From the NCBI RefSeq assembly GCF_019263705.2, contig NZ_JADQDK010000001.1:868001-932000 (forward strand): a DNA stretch of 64,000 nt, in the 5' to 3' direction. Numbering within the stretch: the first letter of the stretch is position 1; each line of letters begins with the position of its first letter. Under the pieces are notes generated by a model. It did not search any database. It saw only the letters and a program-made list of their open reading frames with translations, and was not told the origin of the DNA. This DNA is from Pseudonocardia abyssalis. Lineage in GTDB: Bacteria; Actinomycetota; Actinomycetes; Mycobacteriales; Pseudonocardiaceae. Both the position numbers and the translations under genes were made by a program. Shown piece by piece: positions 32,793 to 41,104 of the stretch.

Positions 32793-34145
32793 GTGAGCAC
32801 CACAGCGCAGGCCAGCGAGGGCATCGAGACGCCCTCGGGACACGAGCCCGACGACCGCGGGCACTTCGGGCGCTACGGCGGCCGGTTCGTCCCCGAGGCA
32901 CTGGTCGCGGCGCTCGACGAGCTCGAGGCGGCCTACGAGAAGGCCCGCGGCGACCGGGAGTTCCTCGACGAGCTCGACCGCCTGCACCGCGACTACTCCG
33001 GCCGGCCCTCGCCGCTCACCGACGCCACCCGGCTCTCCGAGCACGCGGGGGGCGCCCGGATCCTGCTCAAGCGCGAGGACCTCAACCACACCGGCTCGCA
33101 CAAGATCAACAATGTGCTGGGTCAGGCGCTGCTGACCAAGCGGATGGGCAAGACGCGCGTCATCGCCGAGACCGGGGCGGGCCAGCACGGCGTCGCCACG
33201 GCCACGGCGTGCGCGCTGATGGGTCTCGAGTGCGTCGTCTACATGGGCGAGGTCGACACCGAGCGCCAGGCGCTCAACGTCGCCCGGATGCGGTTGCTCG
33301 GCGCCACGGTGGTCCCGGTGAAGACCGGCTCGCGCACGCTCAAGGACGCGATCAACGAGGCCCTGCGCGACTGGGTCACGAACGTCGACGAGACGCACTA
33401 CCTGCTCGGCACGGTCGCCGGGCCGCACCCGTTCCCGATGATGGTGCGCGACTTCCACCGGATCATCGGGCTGGAGGCGCGCGAGCAGGTGCTCGCCCGC
33501 ACCGGCCGGCTGCCCGACGCGATCGCCGCCTGCGTCGGCGGCGGGTCCAACGCCATCGGGATCTTCCACGCCTTCCTCGACGACGCCGACGTGCGGCTGG
33601 TCGGCTTCGAGCCGGGCGGCGACGGGGTGGAGACCGGGCGGCACGGGGCCACGCTCACCGAGGGGTCGCCGGGCGCGCTGCACGGGGCCATGAGCTACCT
33701 GCTGCAGGACGAGGACGGGCAGACCAGCGAGTCGTACTCGATCTCCGCGGGGCTCGACTACCCCGGCGTCGGCCCGGAGCACGCGCTGCTCAAGGACATC
33801 GGCCGAGCCACCTACGAGCCCGTCACCGACGCGGAGGCGATGGACGCGTTCGCGCTGCTGTGCCGCACCGAGGGGATCATCCCGGCGATCGAGTCGGCGC
33901 ACGCGATCGCCGGTGCCCTGCGGCTCGGGCGCTCGCTCGGCCCCGACGGGATCGTGCTGGTGAACCTGTCCGGGCGCGGCGACAAGGACGTCGACACCGC
34001 GGCGAAGTGGTTCGGCATGCTCGCCGAGGGGCAGAGCGCGGCCGACGCGAGCGGCACGGCGATCGCGGAGGGCGCGACGGCCGACCGCACGCTGGCCGAC
34101 GAGCCGTCGCCCGCGGGTTCGGACACGGGGGGCGTGCAGTCGTGA
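32793..34145 (+). CDS. trpB: Tryptophan synthase beta chain
   Basis: PLP enzyme joining indole and serine. 450 residues, somewhat long because of an acidic C-terminal tail (about 410-450). Motifs: [33 protein letters not shown] with the PLP lysine in [31 protein letters not shown] for PLP phosphate, and [13 protein letters not shown] start with TAGGGT upstream. Overlaps trpA by GTGA. Confidence 0.97.
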   Translation: MSTTAQASEGIETPSGHEPDDRGHFGRYGGRFVPEALVAALDELEAAYEKARGDREFLDELDRLHRDYSGRPSPLTDATRLSEHAGGARILLKREDLNHTGSHKINNVLGQALLTKRMGKTRVIAETGAGQHGVATATACALMGLECVVYMGEVDTERQALNVARMRLLGATVVPVKTGSRTLKDAINEALRDWVTNVDETHYLLGTVAGPHPFPMMVRDFHRIIGLEAREQVLARTGRLPDAIAACVGGGSNAIGIFHAFLDDADVRLVGFEPGGDGVETGRHGATLTEGSPGALHGAMSYLLQDEDGQTSESYSISAGLDYPGVGPEHALLKDIGRATYEPVTDAEAMDAFALLCRTEGIIPAIESAHAIAGALRLGRSLGPDGIVLVNLSGRGDKDVDTAAKWFGMLAEGQSAADASGTAIAEGATADRTLADEPSPAGSDTGGVQS

Positions 34146-34948
34146 GCGGTGTCGGAGCGGTCTTCACCTCGTGCCGGGAGCAGGGCCGGGCGGCGCTGAT
34201 CGGGTACCTGCCCGCGGGTTACCCGACCCTCGACGGGTCCGTCGACCTGCTGAACGCCATGGTCGAGGGCGGGTGCGACCTGCTGGAGATCGGCGTGCCC
34301 TACTCCGATCCCGTGATGGACGGGCCGACGATCCAGGCCGCCGCCGAGACCGCGCTGCGGGCCGGGTTCCGGCTGCGCGACGTCCTGACCGTCGTCGAGC
34401 GCGTCACCGCGGCCGGGGGCCGGGCCGTCGTCATGACCTACTTCAACCCGGTCCTGCGCTACGGCGTCGACGCGTTCGCCCGCGACCTCGCCTCCGCCGG
34501 CGGCCTCGGCCTGATCACCCCCGACCTCATCCCCGACGAGGCCGACGAGTGGCTGGCCGCGTCCGACGAGCACGGCCTGGACCGGATCTTCCTGGTCGCG
34601 CCGTCGTCGACGGAGGAACGGATCGCGTCCACCACGGCCGCGTCGCGCGGGTTCGTCTACGCCACCTCGGTCATGGGCGTCACCGGCGCCCGGGACGCGG
34701 TGGGCGGGGCGGCCCCGGGCGTCGTCGCCCGCTGCCGCGCGCACACCGCGCTGCCGATCGGCGTCGGGCTCGGGGTGCGGTCGGGTGAGCAGGCGGCGGA
34801 GGTCGCGGGGTTCGCCGACGGCGTCATCGTCGGGTCGGCGTTCGTCACGGCCGCGGAGACCGGCGGCGTCGACGGGGTGCGGGAACTGGCGGCGGAGCTG
34901 GCGGCCGGCATCGCGAGCGCGGGCGACCGGGCCCCGACCCCCGCCTGA
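34142..34948 (+). CDS. trpA: Tryptophan synthase alpha chain
   Basis: Cleaves indole-glycerol phosphate to indole, which is channelled to TrpB. 268 residues from the GTG overlapping trpB. Motifs: [20 protein letters not shown], the catalytic Glu and Asp in [39 protein letters not shown], and [20 protein letters not shown]. Complete barrel. Confidence 0.96.
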   Translation: MSGVGAVFTSCREQGRAALIGYLPAGYPTLDGSVDLLNAMVEGGCDLLEIGVPYSDPVMDGPTIQAAAETALRAGFRLRDVLTVVERVTAAGGRAVVMTYFNPVLRYGVDAFARDLASAGGLGLITPDLIPDEADEWLAASDEHGLDRIFLVAPSSTEERIASTTAASRGFVYATSVMGVTGARDAVGGAAPGVVARCRAHTALPIGVGLGVRSGEQAAEVAGFADGVIVGSAFVTAAETGGVDGVRELAAELAAGIASAGDRAPTPA

Positions 34949-34970
34949 CGCCGCCGGCACACAGGTCGCC

Positions 34971-34994
34971 GGGTCCGCACCCGGGTCCGGACCC
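34971..34994 (+). terminator. Possible hairpin after trpA
   Basis: A 7-bp inverted repeat (GGGTCCG / CGGACCC) with a 10-base loop. The right arm is also part of a self-complementary GGGTCCGGACCC, so more than one fold is possible. No T-run. Confidence 0.3.
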
Positions 34995-35035
34995 CGCGAG
35001 GTGTGTGCGGGCGCGGTCGTCGGGGGGCGGGGCGC

Positions 35036-35041
35036 TAGCGT
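35036..35041 (+). promoter_or_regulatory. lgt -10 element (leaderless type)
   Basis: TAGCGT ends 7 bases before the lgt GTG. Confidence 0.5.
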
Positions 35042-35048
35042 GGGTGCC

Positions 35049-36020
35049 GTGAGCCCTGTCGTCACCGCCGTGCTGGCCGCCATCCCGAGCCCCGACCGCG
35101 GGGTGTGGATGCTCGGTCCGATCCCGATCCGGGCCTACGCGCTGTGCATCATCGCCGGCATCGTCGTGGCGGTCACCTGGAGCGAGCGACGGTTCGTCGC
35201 GCGCGGGGGAGAGGCCGGGGTCGTCACCGACGTCGCGGTGTTCGCGGTGCCGTTCGGCCTGGTCGGCGGGCGGCTCTACCACGTCGCCACCGACTGGCAG
35301 ACCTACTTCGGCCCCGGCCGCAACCCGGTCGAGGCGCTCTACATCTGGCAGGGCGGCCTGGGGATCTGGGGCGCGGTGGCCCTCGGGGCGGTCGGGGCGT
35401 GGATCGGGTGCCGCCGCCGCGGTGTGCCGCTCCCGTTCTTCGCCGACGTCGTCGCCCCGGGCATCGTCGTGGCGCAGGCCATCGGGCGGCTCGGCAACTG
35501 GTTCAACCAGGAGCTCTACGGCGGTCCGACGACGCTGCCGTGGGGCCTGGAGATCTACGAGCGCGTCGACCCGGCCACCGGCGCGCCCGACCCGCTCAAC
35601 GGCGTCGCACTCGACACCACCCCGATCGGGGTCTTCCACCCCACCTTCCTCTACGAGCTGCTGTGGTGCCTCGTGGTCGCCGTGCTGATCGTGTGGGCCG
35701 ACCGGCGCTTCCGGCTCGGGCACGGGCGGGTGTTCGCCCTCTACGTCGCGGCGTACTGCGTGGGCCGGTTCTGGATCGAGCTCATGCGCACCGACCCCGC
35801 CACCGAGGTCTTCGGCGGGATCCGGATCAACAACGTCGTCTCCGTGGTGGTGTTCCTGGGCGCCGCCGCCTACTTCGCGCTCGCCCCGCGCGGCCGCGAG
35901 GTGCTGCCCCGGCCGGACGAGCCGGAGCCGGAGGCCGACGCGGCGCCTGCCGTCGACCTCGGGAAGCGCGACCCCGCCGATCCCGAGCCCGACCCCGCGC
36001 CGTCCGAGCGCACGTCCTGA
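35049..36020 (+). CDS. lgt: Prolipoprotein diacylglyceryl transferase
   Basis: Transfers diacylglycerol to the lipobox cysteine of prolipoproteins at the membrane. 323 residues with about seven membrane helices. The Lgt signature is GRLGNWFNQELYG, and the family's essential region GGLGIWGAVALGAVGAWIG is present. The last ~45 residues are a soluble Pro/Asp/Glu-rich tail, common in actinobacterial Lgt. The GTG start is supported by TAGCGT 7 bases upstream. The lipoprotein gene at 40079 would be one substrate. Confidence 0.95.
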   Translation: MSPVVTAVLAAIPSPDRGVWMLGPIPIRAYALCIIAGIVVAVTWSERRFVARGGEAGVVTDVAVFAVPFGLVGGRLYHVATDWQTYFGPGRNPVEALYIWQGGLGIWGAVALGAVGAWIGCRRRGVPLPFFADVVAPGIVVAQAIGRLGNWFNQELYGGPTTLPWGLEIYERVDPATGAPDPLNGVALDTTPIGVFHPTFLYELLWCLVVAVLIVWADRRFRLGHGRVFALYVAAYCVGRFWIELMRTDPATEVFGGIRINNVVSVVVFLGAAAYFALAPRGREVLPRPDEPEPEADAAPAVDLGKRDPADPEPDPAPSERTS

Positions 36021-36022
36021 CG

Positions 36023-36658
36023 GTGGCGTTCTCCGGGTTCGGTGAGTACTCCGTGGAGTTCTACGACGGCCTGCTCGCCGACAACTCGAAGGCCTACTGG
36101 ACCGACCGCCGCGAGACCTACGAGTGCGACGTCCGCGCCCCGATGCAGGAGCTGCTGGCCGCGTGCGAACCGGAGTTCGGGGCGGGCAAGATCTTCCGCC
36201 CGTACCGCGACGTGCGGTTCTCGAAGGACAAGACCCCGTACAAGACGCACTGCGGGGCCATGGCGGGCCAGTACTACGTCCAGGTCGGCAGCGAGGGCCT
36301 GATGGCCGCCGGCGGCTACTACCGGATGGCTCCCGACCAGGTCGCTCGCTACCGCACCGCCGTCGACGACGAGCGCCGCGGCACCGACCTGCAGGCCCGG
36401 CTCGCGACGATCGAGGCGGCCGGCCTCGCGACGGCGGGGGAGCAGCTCAGGACGCGCCCGCGCGGCGTCGCCCCCGACCACCCGCGGCTCGACCTGTTGC
36501 GGCACAAGGGCCTCTACGGGTGGCGCGAGTGGCCGCCCGACGACGTCCTGCACGAACCCGGGGCGCTCGACCGCGTCGTCGGGACGTGGCGCACGCTCCG
36601 TCCGCTGATCGAGTGGCTGACCGACCACGTGGGTCCGAGCGACCAGCCGCGCCGCTGA
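36023..36658 (+). CDS. DUF2461 family protein
   Basis: 211 residues from a GTG two bases after the lgt stop. It matches the DUF2461 (TIGR02453) type: FSGFGEYSVEFYDGLLADNS then KAYWTDRRETYE, the core FRPYRDVRFSKDKTPYKTHC, and YYVQVGSEGLMAAGGYYRM. The biochemical function of this family is unknown. It probably shares the lgt transcript. Confidence 0.88.
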   Translation: MAFSGFGEYSVEFYDGLLADNSKAYWTDRRETYECDVRAPMQELLAACEPEFGAGKIFRPYRDVRFSKDKTPYKTHCGAMAGQYYVQVGSEGLMAAGGYYRMAPDQVARYRTAVDDERRGTDLQARLATIEAAGLATAGEQLRTRPRGVAPDHPRLDLLRHKGLYGWREWPPDDVLHEPGALDRVVGTWRTLRPLIEWLTDHVGPSDQPRR

Positions 36659-36705
36659 CCGGAGAATTCACCGAAGGTCCTTCGTGATCGGTCCAGAGAC
36701 CGGGC

Positions 36706-36711
36706 TAGACT
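36706..36711 (+). promoter_or_regulatory. pyk -10 element
   Basis: TAGACT ends 8 bases before the pyk GTG at 36720. Confidence 0.5.
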
Positions 36712-36719
36712 CCGCTCCT

Positions 36720-38141
36720 GTGACCCGTCGCACCAAGATCGTCTGCACCATCGGTCCTGCCACCGCGACCCCGGACCGCATCCGGGAACTCGTGCAGGCG
36801 GGGATGGACGTCGCCCGGCTGAACTTCAGCCACGGCAACCGGGACGACCACAAGCGCGTCTACGAGATGGTCCGCGAGGCGGCCGACGCGGAGGGCCGGG
36901 CCGTCGGCATCCTCGCCGACCTGCAGGGCCCCAAGATCCGCCTCGGCCGCTTCGCCGCGGGCCCCACCGAGTGGCGCACCGGCGAGGAGGTGCGGATCAC
37001 CGTCGAGGACGTCGCCGGCACCCACGACCGCGTCTCCACCACCTACAAGGGCCTCGCCGCCGACGCCCGCCCCGACGACCGCCTGCTCGTCGACGACGGG
37101 AAGGTCGGCCTGCGGGTCACCGCCGTCGACGGCCTCGACGTGGTCTGCCGCGTCACCGAGGGCGGCCCGGTCAGCGACAACAAGGGCATCTCGCTGCCCG
37201 GCATGAACGTCTCCGTGCCCGCGATGAGCGAGAAGGACATCGCCGACCTGGAGTTCGCGCTCGACCTCCGCGTCGACATCGTCGCGCTGTCGTTCGTGCG
37301 CAGCCCGGCCGACATCGACCTCGTCCACAAGATCATGGACTCGCGCGGCGGGCGGCTGCCGGTCGTCGCGAAGCTGGAGAAGCCCGAGGCCGTGGACAAC
37401 CTCGAGGCCATCGTCCTGGCCTTCGACGCGGTGATGGTCGCCCGCGGCGACCTCGGCGTCGAGCTGCCGCTGGAGCACGTGCCGCTGGTGCAGAAGCGCG
37501 CCATCCAGATCGCGCGGGAGAACGCGAAGCCGGTGATCGTGGCGACCCAGATGCTGGAGTCGATGATCACCAACTCGCGCCCGACCCGCGCCGAGGCCTC
37601 CGACGTCGCCAACGCCGTGCTCGACGGCGCCGACGCGGTGATGCTGTCCGGGGAGACCGGCGTGGGCCGCTACCCGATCAAGACGGTCCGCACGATGGCG
37701 CAGATCATCGAGGCCGTCGAGGACGGGCCGGTGAACGTCCCGCCGCTCAACCACGTGCCCCGCACCAAGCGCGGCGTCCTGTCCTACGCCGCGCGCGACA
37801 TCGGCGAGCGCCTCTCGGCCCGCGCGATCGTCGCGTTCACGCAGTCCGGCGACACCGTGCGCCGCCTCTCGCGGCTGCACACCCGGCTCCCGCTGCTGGC
37901 CTTCACCCCGACGCCCGAGGTGCGCAGCCAGCTCGCCATGAGCTGGGGCGTGGAGACGTTCCTGGTCGACTTCGTGGAGTCCACCGACGCGATGGTGCGC
38001 CAGGTCGACCACGCGATGCTCTCCATCGAGCGCTTCCAGCCCGGCGACCTGGTGGTCATCGTGGCCGGCTCGCCGCCCGGCACCGCGGGCTCCACCAACC
38101 TCATCCGGGTGCACCGCCTGGGCGAGGAGGACATGGGCTAG
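36720..38141 (+). CDS. pyk: Pyruvate kinase
   Basis: Last step of glycolysis, PEP + ADP to pyruvate + ATP. 473 residues from GTG (VTRRTKIVCTIGPATATPD), the usual bacterial length; a longer in-frame start at 36684 would precede the -10 hexamer. Motifs: MDVARLNFSHG, DLQGPKIRLG, the active-site KLEKPEAVDNLEAI, VMVARGDLGVELP, ATQMLESM and MLSGETGVG. The stop shares CTAG (38138-38141) with the convergent SRPBCC gene. Confidence 0.97.
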   Translation: MTRRTKIVCTIGPATATPDRIRELVQAGMDVARLNFSHGNRDDHKRVYEMVREAADAEGRAVGILADLQGPKIRLGRFAAGPTEWRTGEEVRITVEDVAGTHDRVSTTYKGLAADARPDDRLLVDDGKVGLRVTAVDGLDVVCRVTEGGPVSDNKGISLPGMNVSVPAMSEKDIADLEFALDLRVDIVALSFVRSPADIDLVHKIMDSRGGRLPVVAKLEKPEAVDNLEAIVLAFDAVMVARGDLGVELPLEHVPLVQKRAIQIARENAKPVIVATQMLESMITNSRPTRAEASDVANAVLDGADAVMLSGETGVGRYPIKTVRTMAQIIEAVEDGPVNVPPLNHVPRTKRGVLSYAARDIGERLSARAIVAFTQSGDTVRRLSRLHTRLPLLAFTPTPEVRSQLAMSWGVETFLVDFVESTDAMVRQVDHAMLSIERFQPGDLVVIVAGSPPGTAGSTNLIRVHRLGEEDMG

Positions 38142-38647
38142 TCGCCTGCCAGCGGGGAGCCCGTCTCCAACAGCGACTTGAGGTCGCTGAGCACCCAGGC
38201 GTGGCCCCCGCCGCCCGGGCCGTCGACCGTCCCGGTGACGATCGCGGCGAGCTGCGGCGAGCCCTCCAGCTCGTGGGTCAGCGTGAGCGCGCAGAACCCG
38301 TCGAGCTCGACGATCTCGTGCGTGATCCGGGTGGGTGGCTCCGCGGCTGTGCCCGGGTCCATGAGCATCCGGAACGTCGTGACGAGCCGTCGCGGCGGGT
38401 CGGACTCGATCACCTCGCCGGTGACGACGACGTCGGGGCACGGGAAGCCCTGCGCCGCCGCGGCGGCCTTGAACTCGTCGTTGGCGCGCACCTCGTAGAG
38501 GCCGCCGGGGCGCAGGTCGTAGTGGGCGTAGCCGGTGTAGCCGTAGCGGTTCGTCCACTCCGGCTTCGTGATCGCGTCCCAGATCGCCTGCGGCGAGGCC
38601 TTGATGTAGACGCGGTGGACCTGGGTCGTCGTGAGTGTCGCGGTCAT
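38138..38647 (-). CDS. SRPBCC/AHSA1 domain protein
   Basis: 169 residues of the START-like AHSA1 type: TQVHRVYIKASPQAIWDAIT, then KPEWTNRYGYTG, and a C-terminal helix WVLSDLKSLLETGSPLAG. ATG 38647 overlaps the stop of the upstream ArsR gene (ATGA on the minus strand). Such ArsR-SRPBCC pairs are common; the domain binds hydrophobic ligands in known relatives. Function here unknown. Confidence 0.88.
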   Translation of the reverse strand: MTATLTTTQVHRVYIKASPQAIWDAITKPEWTNRYGYTGYAHYDLRPGGLYEVRANDEFKAAAAAQGFPCPDVVVTGEVIESDPPRRLVTTFRMLMDPGTAAEPPTRITHEIVELDGFCALTLTHELEGSPQLAAIVTGTVDGPGGGGHAWVLSDLKSLLETGSPLAGD

Positions 38648-38967
38648 GTCGCGTTCCCCTCGAGCTCGTTCTTGAGGTCGACGAGCGCAGAGACCTGTCG
38701 CTCGGTGAACTTGTCGATCCACCGGTCGTGGACCAGCCGGATCGGCACGGGGTTGAGGAAGTGCAGCTTCTCCCGCCCCGACTTCCTGCTGACGACGAGA
38801 CCGGCGTCCTCCAGCACCTTGAGGTGCTTCATGACGCCGAACCTCGACATCTCCAGGTCGGACTCGAGCTCGGTGAGCGTGCGGCCGTCACGCGCGAAGA
38901 GCCGGTCGAGCAGGTGGCGACGGGTCGGGTCCGCGAGTGCCTTGAAGACCCGGTCGTCGTCGTCCAC
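38644..38967 (-). CDS. ArsR family winged-helix repressor
   Basis: 107 residues from GTG 38967. Winged helix: VFKALADPTRRHLLDRLF, LTELESDLEMSRFGVMKHLK, VLEDAGLVVSRKSGREKLHF. No metal-site cysteines of the ArsR/SmtB kind are seen. A promoter with -35 TTGACA and -10 TATTTT, 18 bases apart, ends 6 bases before this GTG, so a longer start at 39003 would lie inside the -35 and is rejected. A palindrome between the two boxes suggests autorepression. Coupled to the SRPBCC gene. Confidence 0.9.
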   Translation of the reverse strand: MDDDDRVFKALADPTRRHLLDRLFARDGRTLTELESDLEMSRFGVMKHLKVLEDAGLVVSRKSGREKLHFLNPVPIRLVHDRWIDKFTERQVSALVDLKNELEGNAT

Positions 38968-38973
38968 GGGAGG

Positions 38974-39003
38974 AAAATAGGTGACTTGAAGGTCACATGT
39001 CAA
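38974..39003 (-). promoter_or_regulatory. ArsR operon promoter with internal operator
   Basis: Minus strand: TTGACA at 39003-38998, 18-base spacer, TATTTT at 38979-38974, then 6 bases to the GTG. The spacer holds the inverted repeat GTGAC-n6-GTCAC (38981-38996). It is the best -35/-10 pair in the window. Confidence 0.7.
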
Positions 39004-39035
39004 CGGTGGGCGGGTGTCCTGAGAGGATGTCCGTC

Positions 39036-39935
39036 GTGACCACCACCCAGCCCGAACCCGAGCTCGCCGCCGACGGCATGCCGCGCGGCCAGGCCGTCCT
39101 CGACGCGCTGGTCGAACTGCTCGACCTCGAAACGCTCGAGACCAACCTGTTCCGCGGCGTCAGCCCGCCGCAGAGCCCCACGCGGGTGTTCGGCGGGCAG
39201 GTCGCCGCCCAGGCGCTCGTAGCGGCCGGGCGCACCGTGCCCGACGACCGCGAGGTCCACTCGCTGCACGCCTACTTCATCCGCCCCGGTGACCCTCGCG
39301 TGCCGATCGTCTACGAGGCCGAGCGGGTCCGCGACGGCCGTTCGTTCACCACGCGCCGGGTCCTCGCGATCCAGCACGGGGAGGCGATCTTCTCGCTGTC
39401 GGCGTCGTTCCAGTTGCCGCAGGAGGGTCTGGAGCACAGCACCCCGGCCCCGGTCGACGTGCCCGCCCCGCTCACGCTGCCCGACCTCGGCCAGCGCGTC
39501 GTCGAGGGCCGCGGCGCCGGCTGGATGAGCCAGATCCCCCGCCCGCTGGACATGCGGTTCGTCGACGACCCGGTGTGGTCCGACCAGCGCGTCTCCGCCT
39601 CCGAGGAGCCGAACCGGGTGTGGATGCGCGCCGACGGCCGCCTGCCCGACGACCGTCTGCTGCACGTCTGCCTGCTCACCTACGCCAGCGACCTCACGCT
39701 GCTCGGCTCCGTCCTCGCCCGCCACGACCGGCCCGAGCAGCCCGCGCAGATGGCGAGCCTGGACCACGCGATGTGGTTCCACCGGCCCTTCCGCGCCGAC
39801 GAGTGGCTGCTCTACACCACCTTCTCACCCGCCGCATCCGGTGCCCGCGGGCTGGCGACCGGCCGCTTCACGACCGAGGACGGCACCCTCATCGCCACGA
39901 CGGTCCAGGAGGGGCTGGTGCGGATCCCGCGCTGA
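39036..39935 (+). CDS. tesB: Acyl-CoA thioesterase II
   Basis: Hydrolyses acyl-CoA esters; double hot-dog fold. 299 residues from GTG 39036. Motifs: LDLETLETNLFRGVSPPQSP, TRVFGGQVAAQALVAAGRTV, VHSLHAYFIRPGDPRVPIVY, the catalytic Asp in MASLDHAMWFHRPFRADEWL. GAGAGG lies 9 bases before this GTG, and a GAGGAT hexamer lies 7 bases before it; the ATG at 39027 has no room for a ribosome site but remains possible. Confidence 0.92.
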   Translation: MTTTQPEPELAADGMPRGQAVLDALVELLDLETLETNLFRGVSPPQSPTRVFGGQVAAQALVAAGRTVPDDREVHSLHAYFIRPGDPRVPIVYEAERVRDGRSFTTRRVLAIQHGEAIFSLSASFQLPQEGLEHSTPAPVDVPAPLTLPDLGQRVVEGRGAGWMSQIPRPLDMRFVDDPVWSDQRVSASEEPNRVWMRADGRLPDDRLLHVCLLTYASDLTLLGSVLARHDRPEQPAQMASLDHAMWFHRPFRADEWLLYTTFSPAASGARGLATGRFTTEDGTLIATTVQEGLVRIPR

Positions 39936-39983
39936 GCCCTCCCGTCCACTGCGCCGTCCTGCCCGGCCGCACAGACCTGCGAG

Positions 39984-40015
39984 CACCGCGCAGACCACCG
40001 GCGGTCTGCGCGGTG
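39984..40015 (+). terminator. Strong hairpin after tesB
   Basis: A perfect 13-bp inverted repeat (CACCGCGCAGACC / GGTCTGCGCGGTG) with a 6-base loop, 48 bases after the tesB stop. A partial third copy of GGTCTGCGCGGT follows at 40023-40034. No T-run. Confidence 0.6.
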
Positions 40016-40066
40016 ACCACGGGGTCTGCGCGGTCGGAACCACCTCCCGGTCGTACTCCCGCGCGC

Positions 40067-40072
40067 TACCGT
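40067..40072 (+). promoter_or_regulatory. -10 element of the DUF3558 gene (leaderless type)
   Basis: TACCGT ends 6 bases before the GTG at 40079. Confidence 0.45.
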
Positions 40073-40078
40073 TCCCGT

Positions 40079-40669
40079 GTGCGACGGGTGGCGGCGGTGC
40101 TGGTCGGGATGCTGGTCTGCGGCGCCATGGCCGGGTGCGTGCGGGAGACGGTGGGTGCCGGGGCGGCGCCGGTGCCGGAGTCGGCGGCGACCGATGTGCC
40201 GCTGCCGCCGAGGCCCCGGGACATCGACATCCGTGGGCTCGACCCGTGCGCGCTGCTGACCGAGGAGCAGCGCGCCGAGCTGGGGCTGGACGGCGAGCCC
40301 ACCTACGACGTGCAGCGCTCGCCGTTGTTCGACGGTCCGGAACCGGCCTGCACGATCAGCGGGTACGAACCGGCGTTGGCGGTGGGCGTGGCGCTGCCTT
40401 ACGACGGGCTGGGGGTAGATGCGTTCGCGCCGGCGCGGGTGAGGGGGACGGTCACCGTGCTGGTGGTGCAAGGCTTTCCTGCTGTTCAGGCTGATCCGGT
40501 AGGCGCGCTGAGGTCCTGCACGGTGGTCGTCGATCTCGGTCCGGGTACGGCACTGAATGTGCAATACCGCGACGGTAGTGGGCAACCTCCCATCCCGACC
40601 GAGGACCTGTGTCCCGGCGCCCGAGCTGCCGCCGATTCGGCGATGCGGACGCTTCTGTCGCTCTCCTGA
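40079..40669 (+). CDS. DUF3558-family lipoprotein
   Basis: 196 residues. A short basic start and hydrophobic core (VRRVAAVLVGMLVCGAMAGC) end in a lipobox MAGC, so it is probably exported, lipidated and anchored outside the membrane. The mature part resembles DUF3558: DIRGLDPCALLTEEQRAELG and a later ACTISGYE, with a likely disulfide. Genes of this family often adjoin small helical and PPE-like proteins in Pseudonocardiaceae, as here. Function unknown. Confidence 0.8.
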   Translation: MRRVAAVLVGMLVCGAMAGCVRETVGAGAAPVPESAATDVPLPPRPRDIDIRGLDPCALLTEEQRAELGLDGEPTYDVQRSPLFDGPEPACTISGYEPALAVGVALPYDGLGVDAFAPARVRGTVTVLVVQGFPAVQADPVGALRSCTVVVDLGPGTALNVQYRDGSGQPPIPTEDLCPGARAAADSAMRTLLSLS

Positions 40670-40733
40670 TCGTGAGCTGTTCGCACATGCACAGGGCTGT
40701 GCCGAACGGCGCCGCGCGCAGGAGTCGACGATC

Positions 40734-40739
40734 TAGCCT
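40734..40739 (+). promoter_or_regulatory. Possible -10 element of the small-protein/PPE operon
   Basis: TAGCCT lies 32 bases before the ATG at 40772, and GGGAG (40761-40765) is the ribosome site, so this mRNA would have a leader. Confidence 0.35.
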
Positions 40740-40771
40740 GCGCGGGCTCGCCTACAGCCAGGGAGATCACG

Positions 40772-41104
40772 ATGCCCGACTATCCGCCGACGACCCTGCG
40801 GATCGAACCGCGCGCGCTCATGAGGATGCGGTCCGCGTACGAGGCCGCGCTGGACGACCTACGAGCAGAGCTGCGCCGACTCGACGACGTGGGCCGACTC
40901 AGAGGGCCGTGGCTGGGGGACCCGGTCAGCCAGAAGACCTTCGAGTTCTACAACCGCCGCGTGATGGACGCGCCGGACGGGCCGTACCAGGCATTGCTGG
41001 CGTACGAGGCCGAGCTGGTCCGGGTCCGGGACCAGCTCGCGGCCATGGAGGCCGACTACCGCCGCACCGAGGGCGACAACGTCGAGCTGTGGGGGCGGGC
41101 GTGA
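40772..41104 (+). CDS. Small helical protein, probable PE/WXG100-like partner
   Basis: 110 residues, rich in Leu, Arg, Glu and Ala, with two long helices (ALMRMRSAYEAALDDLRAEL and YEAELVRVRDQLAAMEADYR). Size and helical hairpin shape resemble the small partners of PPE-like proteins. A PPE-like gene follows with a GTGA overlap. No classic WxG motif in the turn (RGPWLGDPVS has PWLG). Proposed as a type VII secretion-type partner; uncertain. Confidence 0.6.
   Translation: MPDYPPTTLRIEPRALMRMRSAYEAALDDLRAELRRLDDVGRLRGPWLGDPVSQKTFEFYNRRVMDAPDGPYQALLAYEAELVRVRDQLAAMEADYRRTEGDNVELWGRA

Noticed and set aside
38968..39003. N-terminal extension of the ArsR protein to ATG 39003
   Set aside because: This ATG lies inside the -35 box of the gene's own promoter, so it would not be transcribed.
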